The translations under genes were made by a program, and so were the position numbers. Positions 34,950-38,220 of a DNA stretch of 38,220 bases are shown here, in pieces. The stretch comes from Coriobacteriaceae bacterium (GTDB taxonomy: Bacteria > Actinomycetota > Coriobacteriia > Coriobacteriales > Eggerthellaceae). Location: assembly GCA_031256895.1 (NCBI GenBank), contig JAIRPR010000102.1:1-38220 (forward strand), read 5' to 3'. The notes under the pieces are model-generated. The model saw only the letters and a program-made list of their open reading frames with translations. It did no database searches and was not told the DNA's origin. Numbering within the stretch: position 1 is the stretch's first letter; each line of letters begins with the position of its first letter.

Positions 34950-35242
34950 ACACGCCTCCATGTAAACGCTTGTCGAACGCCCGTTGAGCGGGGAATCCCT
35001 ATCGCCGGTGCTGTACACAGGCGAAGACCGAAGCCCGAATGTTCCCCCCACATTGTGCGGGGACACGATGACCCGGTCGGATGCCTCGCATCCGCACCTC
35101 AACCATAAGCCTGTCGTCTCACGGGAACCCAAACGCAGCATTCGCTGGACTCCAAGGCACCGAGGTGCCCCGTCTTCTGGCTGGCCCACTCGACCGCCAT
35201 GCCCCGCACCCGAACAAGCTACTTCAGGGGTGCCTTTTGCAG
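34950..35242 (-). other. Structured leader region of the regulator gene
   Basis: About 290 nt between the likely promoter and the regulator ATG. On the minus strand it contains several perfect small hairpins, such as GGATGC-GAG-GCATCC, GCACC-TC-GGTGC and CCCCGCAC-AAT-GTGGGGG. No riboswitch class was recognised. The frame of the regulator stays open through 80 codons here, starting at an unsupported alternative codon, and is not judged coding. Confidence 0.4.
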
Positions 35243-35248
35243 CCGTTC

Positions 35249-35277
35249 ATACTACACCAGAAGGATAACAATTACAA
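35249..35277 (-). promoter_or_regulatory. Probable promoter of the regulator-kinase genes
   Basis: Minus-strand -35 TTGTAA (35272-35277) and -10 TAGTAT (35249-35254) are separated by 17 bp in an AT-rich patch. Both have four of six consensus bases. Transcription would start near 35242. Confidence 0.55.
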
Positions 35278-35279
35278 GA

Positions 35280-35556
35280 AGTATCAATAATGCTACGAAA
35301 TGCCTTTTTTAATTCCCGTTCACAAGCTGGCCATTGACGGTAACCCGCAATAACGATTTCTCTGTCCCAATCGGCGAAGGGCAATCGGGACACCTGTTGT
35401 CACGTGTTGTCCCTTGGGCGGAAATTTCCGAAAGGATGGTCACAGTTCAGAGGTTGGCCAACGACAACACAGCACCCTGATTGACTCCAATCGAAGAAGG
35501 AGAGAAACTTGCAGGTGAAGCACCCCTGCCGGCTAACCCGTGAACAGTTGCAAAGG
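35280..35556. other. Intergenic region with short palindromes
   Basis: No gene seen. It contains two perfect palindromes, CGGAAATTTCCG (35419-35430) and GTTGGCCAAC (35453-35462), and the pair TGTCCC/GGGACA around 35370-35400. These could be regulator sites for the two-component genes or lie in the 3' region of the ACT-domain gene. No clear terminator with a T-run was found. Confidence 0.4.
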
Positions 35557-35766
35557 ATGTCCCTCAATCCCAACAGGAACACACGCAGGAATCCACGCAA
35601 AACCCATGGAGGAACCAATACAGGAACCCATAGAGGAACCAACGCAGGTGCCCATGCGGGAATCGCAACAGGAACCCATGTGGGCGCCCATGCGGGAAAC
35701 GCAACAGGAACCCATGGAGGAACCAACGCAGGAACCCATGCGGGAAACGCAACAGGAACCCATGCG
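35557..35766. repeat. 12-bp tandem repeat array after the ACT-domain gene
   Basis: About 17 units of 12 bp of the type GGTTCCTGCATG (minus strand), with variants GTTTCCCGCATG, GGTTCCTGCGTT and GGTTCCTCCATG, and with higher-order duplications. It starts within a few bases of the ACT gene stop codon. Because the unit is four codons long, all frames give short-period peptides (for example GTHAGNAT, EEPTQEPM or MGSCVGSS). None has convincing start signals. Confidence 0.9.
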
Positions 35767-35769
35767 GGC

Positions 35770-36039
35770 TCATATCTTGTACATGAACTGGAAGACGTCC
35801 TCGCGTTGGATGATGATCTGGACACCGAGGTCTTTTCCTACACCCTGCAGCTGCTCTTGGACCTCGTTGAAGCCGGTTTTGGCGGTATCGAGCGTCACCA
35901 GCATAGTCATCGAGAATATTCCGCTCAGGATGGTCTGGCTGATATCATCGATGTTGGCACCGCAATCGGCCAACACCTTCGATGTTGCCGCAACGATGCC
36001 GCTCCTGTCTTTTCCCAATACCGATACGACACATTTCAT
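35770..36039 (-). CDS. ACT-domain protein, UPF0237/GcvR-like
   Basis: 89-residue protein beginning MKCVVSVLGKDRSGIVAATS, followed by CGANIDDISQTILSGIFSMTMLV, which is the standard first and second half of a single ACT domain. ACT domains bind amino acids or other small ligands and act as regulatory modules. No catalytic domain is attached. The ATG at 36039 has GGAG 6 bp upstream. It follows folE by about 80 bp on the same strand and may be co-transcribed with it. The ligand is unknown. Confidence 0.93.
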   Translation of the reverse strand: MKCVVSVLGKDRSGIVAATSKVLADCGANIDDISQTILSGIFSMTMLVTLDTAKTGFNEVQEQLQGVGKDLGVQIIIQREDVFQFMYKI

Positions 36040-36121
36040 ACGCTTCTCCGTTCAGATGTCTTCATATCCTGTTTCTTCCTGCTCTGAGCAACCAGCCTGC
36101 ACGTTCTCCTTCCCTTACTGG

Positions 36122-36685
36122 TCAACGTGCGAAGATGAGCGAAAGCGCTTCTGATCTCGTTGCCTGGTTGCGCTCGAAGATGCCTCTGACCGCACTGGTG
36201 GTCGTCTTCGAGCCAGGCTTCTTGACCCCGCGCATGCTCATGCACATATGCTCGGCCTCGAGCACCACGATGACCCCTTGGGGCAGCAGGTGTCCGACCA
36301 GGGTGTCCGCTATCTGAGAGGTCAGGCGTTCCTGCACCTGGGGACGCTTCGCAAAAGCATCGACCAGGCGCGCCAGCTTTGAAAGGCCGCAGATACGTCC
36401 ATCAGCCCGGGGGATATAGGCCACGTGCGCCAAGCCGAAGAACGGCACCAGATGATGTTCGCACATAGAATAGAAGGGGATGTCGCGCACCAACACCATT
36501 TCCTCATGATGCTCGTCGAAGGTCACCTCGAAGTGCTGGGCAGGATCCTCGGTCATGCCCGCAAACACCTCCTCGTACATCTTTGCAACACGTGCGGGTG
36601 TTTGCAGCAGGCCTTCGCGGGCAGGGTCTTCTCCGATGCCCTCGAGAATAAGGCGCACTCCCTGTTCGATTTTCTTTGTATCCAT
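36122..36685 (-). CDS. folE: GTP cyclohydrolase I
   Basis: Converts GTP to 7,8-dihydroneopterin triphosphate, the first step of folate (or related pterin) synthesis, in the cytoplasm. The 187-residue protein has the zinc ligands Cys75, His78 and Cys148 in [12 protein letters not shown] and [10 protein letters not shown], plus VHPAR-like context [16 protein letters not shown] and the [23 protein letters not shown] segment. ATG at 36685 is preferred over a GTG three codons upstream, for which the ribosome-binding site would be too close. No other folate genes are in the window. The two parS sites lie just upstream. Confidence 0.96.
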   Translation of the reverse strand: MDTKKIEQGVRLILEGIGEDPAREGLLQTPARVAKMYEEVFAGMTEDPAQHFEVTFDEHHEEMVLVRDIPFYSMCEHHLVPFFGLAHVAYIPRADGRICGLSKLARLVDAFAKRPQVQERLTSQIADTLVGHLLPQGVIVVLEAEHMCMSMRGVKKPGSKTTTSAVRGIFERNQATRSEALSLIFAR

Positions 36686-36778
36686 TGGCAGCACCGTCCT
36701 GCCGCATAAGGGCGGCCTCAGTTTCTTGCGCTATCATGATACCACGAGTGATGGGGAAGATGATGCCACTGCCACGGA

Positions 36779-36794
36779 TGTTTCACGTGAAACA
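36779..36794. promoter_or_regulatory. parS-like ParB binding site 1
   Basis: TGTTTCACGTGAAACA matches the conserved parS site of chromosomal ParB/Spo0J at every position. It is the centre of a perfect 26-bp palindrome (36774-36799). parS sites load ParB for chromosome segregation and usually lie in the replication-origin half of the chromosome. Confidence 0.9.
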
Positions 36795-36921
36795 TCCGTT
36801 CGAGGCCGTCCGTCCGGCGCTGTGGGCAGAACTGGGGCTGGGGCTTGTCCTGGCATCATCACTGTGGGCGGGGCGCCGCTGCATCCTCGGGGGCAGCGCG
36901 TGGCCTGCTGCGCTGCACCAA

Positions 36922-37014
36922 CCCCCGTCCAGCGGACACGGGCAGGCGGAAAGTGGACACAGGGACGGTTCATCTGTCCACGTTGAATCGTCCCCGTGTC
37001 CCGCTGGACGGGGG
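36922..37014. repeat. Large inverted repeat between the two parS sites
   Basis: Arms 36922-36942 and 36993-37014 are complementary apart from one extra base (arm starts CCCCCGTCCAGCGG). A smaller pair GTGGACA/TGTCCAC (36953-36959 and 36975-36981) lies inside. It could extrude as a cruciform or form a strong RNA hairpin. There is no T-run, so simple termination is not evident. No gene was identified in 36686-37119. Confidence 0.85.
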
Positions 37015-37039
37015 CGAGGCGCTGGTGCGCTGCCACGGA

Positions 37040-37055
37040 TGTTTCACATGAAACA
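37040..37055. promoter_or_regulatory. parS-like ParB binding site 2 (one mismatch)
   Basis: TGTTTCACATGAAACA differs from site 1 at one central base. The flanks are shared as well: CTGCCACGGA on the left and TCCGTTCG on the right of both sites, so the two sites are a duplicated segment 261 bp apart. Confidence 0.8.
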
Positions 37056-37071
37056 TCCGTTCGGTGCTGTC

Positions 37072-37102
37072 GCCAGGGGGCAGGGCGCCCCTGCCCCCTG
37101 GC
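37072..37102 (-). terminator. GC-rich hairpin after the surface-protein gene
   Basis: GCCAGGGGGCAGGG and its complement form a nearly perfect palindrome 17 bp after the stop codon of the gene at 37120. There is no T-run on the minus strand. It also lies 16 bp from parS site 2. Confidence 0.55.
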
Positions 37103-37119
37103 CTGCCGCCCCGGCGGCC

Positions 37120-38220
37120 TCAGCCCCTGCGCCCGCGGGCGCGCCGACGCAGGGCGGGTGCGCACAGGGCCGCCAGGGCGCACAGGGTCAGCGCGCAGGC
37201 CGCGGCCTGGGCGGCCGCAGAGCCGTCGCCCACGGCCACGCCCGCCCCGGGCCCGCCGATCCCGCTGCCGCCGCCTGCCCCGCCGCCGCCGGGGCCGCCA
37301 CCGCTGCCGCCGCCGCCGGGGCCGCCGCCGCTGCCGCCGCCGGGGGCCGTGCGCTGGACCACCAGGTAGCCCGTGCCCGACCCCTGGCCCTTGACGTCGG
37401 CGAAGCCCAGGCGCAGGGGGTAGGTCCCGTCGGGCAGCCTGTCGAGGAAGGCGGCTGAGAGGGCCACGCGGGCCGACCCCGCGTAGACCGCGCCGACCTC
37501 GTCCGTGCCGTCCATGACGAGCCACTCCGGCCCGCCCGCGTAGCCGGAGGGCTCGGCCACCACGTCGAGCGCGCGCGCGTCCAGCTCGAAGGAGGTGACC
37601 GAGCCTATGTAGCCCTTCCAGCGGACCTCGGCGCCCTCGCCGAAGGCGAAGACGTAGGCGGTGTCGGCGCCGGCGGCGCCGTTCGCGTCGAGCACGGGGT
37701 GGTCGTGGGCGAGCGCGGCGTAGGCCGCGTCGAGGGCGGCGTAGGCGTCGTCCACCTGGGGCTGGGTCGCGTCCCAGTCGGCCAGCACGTCGCGCGCGCG
37801 CTGGTAGGCGTCCACGAAGGCAGCCCAGGCGGCAGCGGTGAAGTTCTCCTCGTAGAGGCCGTAGGCGTCAAGGGTGGCCTGCACGTCGCCGGGCGTGGAC
37901 GTGGCGGCCTCGACCCCGTCCACCAGGCGCTCCAGCTCGCCCTTGTCCACCGTCTGCGCGACTCGGACCACGACGGTGCAGTAGGCGCGCACGAAGCCCG
38001 GCCCCGGCGCCAGGGCGCCGGTCGAGGGGTCGGGCACGGCCTCGACGTCGGGCACCCACACGACCGGCATGGCTATGTCGCCCGCGTGCGCCATCACCAG
38101 CGAGGCGCCCGCGCCCGTCGCGTCCCACTCGAAGTGGCCCTGGGCGGTCACGTCGGTCGAGCCGCTCATCACGGTGCCGCCCGTCAGGACGGAGGCGCCC
38201 AGCACCTGGAAGCGGTCGAT
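37120..38220 (-). CDS. GC-rich surface-protein C-terminal part (5' end outside window)
   Basis: At least 366 codons. The frame is open to the right edge, so the N-terminus is missing. The visible part has a beta-rich region, then a helical Ala/Asp-rich segment resembling a FIVAR-type three-helix module (VDKGELERLVDGVEAAT to YAALDAAYAAL), and a second beta-rich region ending TGYLVVQRTAP. A long Gly/Ser/Pro linker (GGGSGGGPGGGG repeats), a hydrophobic span (AAACALTLCALAALCAPA) and a basic RRRARGRRG tail follow. This is the layout of a membrane- or wall-anchored surface protein, but I see no LPXTG motif. Third codon positions are almost all G or C, far above every neighbour. Function unknown. 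Confidence 0.82.
   Translation of the reverse strand: MDRFQVLGASVLTGGTVMSGSTDVTAQGHFEWDATGAGASLVMAHAGDIAMPVVWVPDVEAVPDPSTGALAPGPGFVRAYCTVVVRVAQTVDKGELERLVDGVEAATSTPGDVQATLDAYGLYEENFTAAAWAAFVDAYQRARDVLADWDATQPQVDDAYAALDAAYAALAHDHPVLDANGAAGADTAYVFAFGEGAEVRWKGYIGSVTSFELDARALDVVAEPSGYAGGPEWLVMDGTDEVGAVYAGSARVALSAAFLDRLPDGTYPLRLGFADVKGQGSGTGYLVVQRTAPGGGSGGGPGGGGSGGGPGGGGAGGGSGIGGPGAGVAVGDGSAAAQAAACALTLCALAALCAPALRRRARGRRG

Noticed and set aside
34950-35189. N-terminal extension of the response regulator by 80 codons
   Set aside because: The receiver domain starts exactly at the ATG at 34949, which has a perfect GGAGG site. The upstream frame has no conserved sequence and no good start.
36676-37525. 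260-codon frames on both strands across the parS region
   Set aside because: They arise from GC-rich DNA and read through parS palindromes and the inverted repeat. Products are low-complexity Arg/Pro/Ala without a domain.

Overview
The window looks like chromosomal DNA of an anaerobic, moderately high-GC Gram-positive bacterium, most likely a member of the Coriobacteriia (Eggerthellaceae-like). This is inferred from gene style: a giant sortase-type surface protein, molybdenum-cofactor genes beside a multi-cluster ferredoxin, type III glutamine synthetase and citramalate synthase. No 16S or other decisive marker is present. Almost every gene is on the minus strand. The exception is a two-gene plus-strand module at 6.9-8.7 kb. 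No tRNA, rRNA or CRISPR array was seen.

Layout, left to right. The 5' part of enolase (cut by the window edge) is followed by a lone ECF-transporter T subunit, a small helical protein and a class II glutamine amidotransferase (1-3.2 kb). A polar amino-acid ABC importer (ATPase, permease, binding lipoprotein) fills 3.6-6.1 kb. At 6.7-8.8 kb an ImmA/IrrE-type metallopeptidase and a PIN-like DUF4411 protein form a toxin-antitoxin-like module bounded by exact 94-bp direct repeats. A probable minus-strand operon (8.9-12.5 kb) carries a YerC/TrpR-like regulator, a nicotinamidase-like hydrolase, a MobB-MobA fusion and a 4Fe-4S protein, which suggests cofactor supply for molybdoenzymes. IlvE and CimA (branched-chain amino-acid synthesis) and GlnA type III follow (12.7-17.8 kb). 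A 4307-residue surface protein occupies 18.9-31.8 kb. Upstream of it lie a GHKL histidine kinase and a LytTR response regulator (32.2-34.9 kb), probably its regulators. The right end holds an ACT-domain protein, GTP cyclohydrolase I, two parS-like centromere sites with a large inverted repeat between them, and the 3' part of a very GC-rich surface-protein gene (35.8-38.2 kb).

The most unusual property of the window is that many intergenic regions and several coding linkers carry their own tandem-repeat family. Unit lengths include 6, 12, 18, 28, 30, 34, 36 and 51 bp, with no evident relation between loci. The repeats run into genes in frame. They form the N-terminal stalk and the C-terminal tail of the giant protein, a linker inside MobB, five start codons of the binding lipoprotein, and two insertions inside the receiver domain of the response regulator, one of them directly after the phosphorylation site. 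Local tandem duplication seems to be an active source of variation here. Other leads are a hairpin core found twice inside unrelated outer stems at gene ends, a palindrome between the -35 and -10 boxes of the giant gene's likely promoter, and an abrupt GC shift next to the second parS site.
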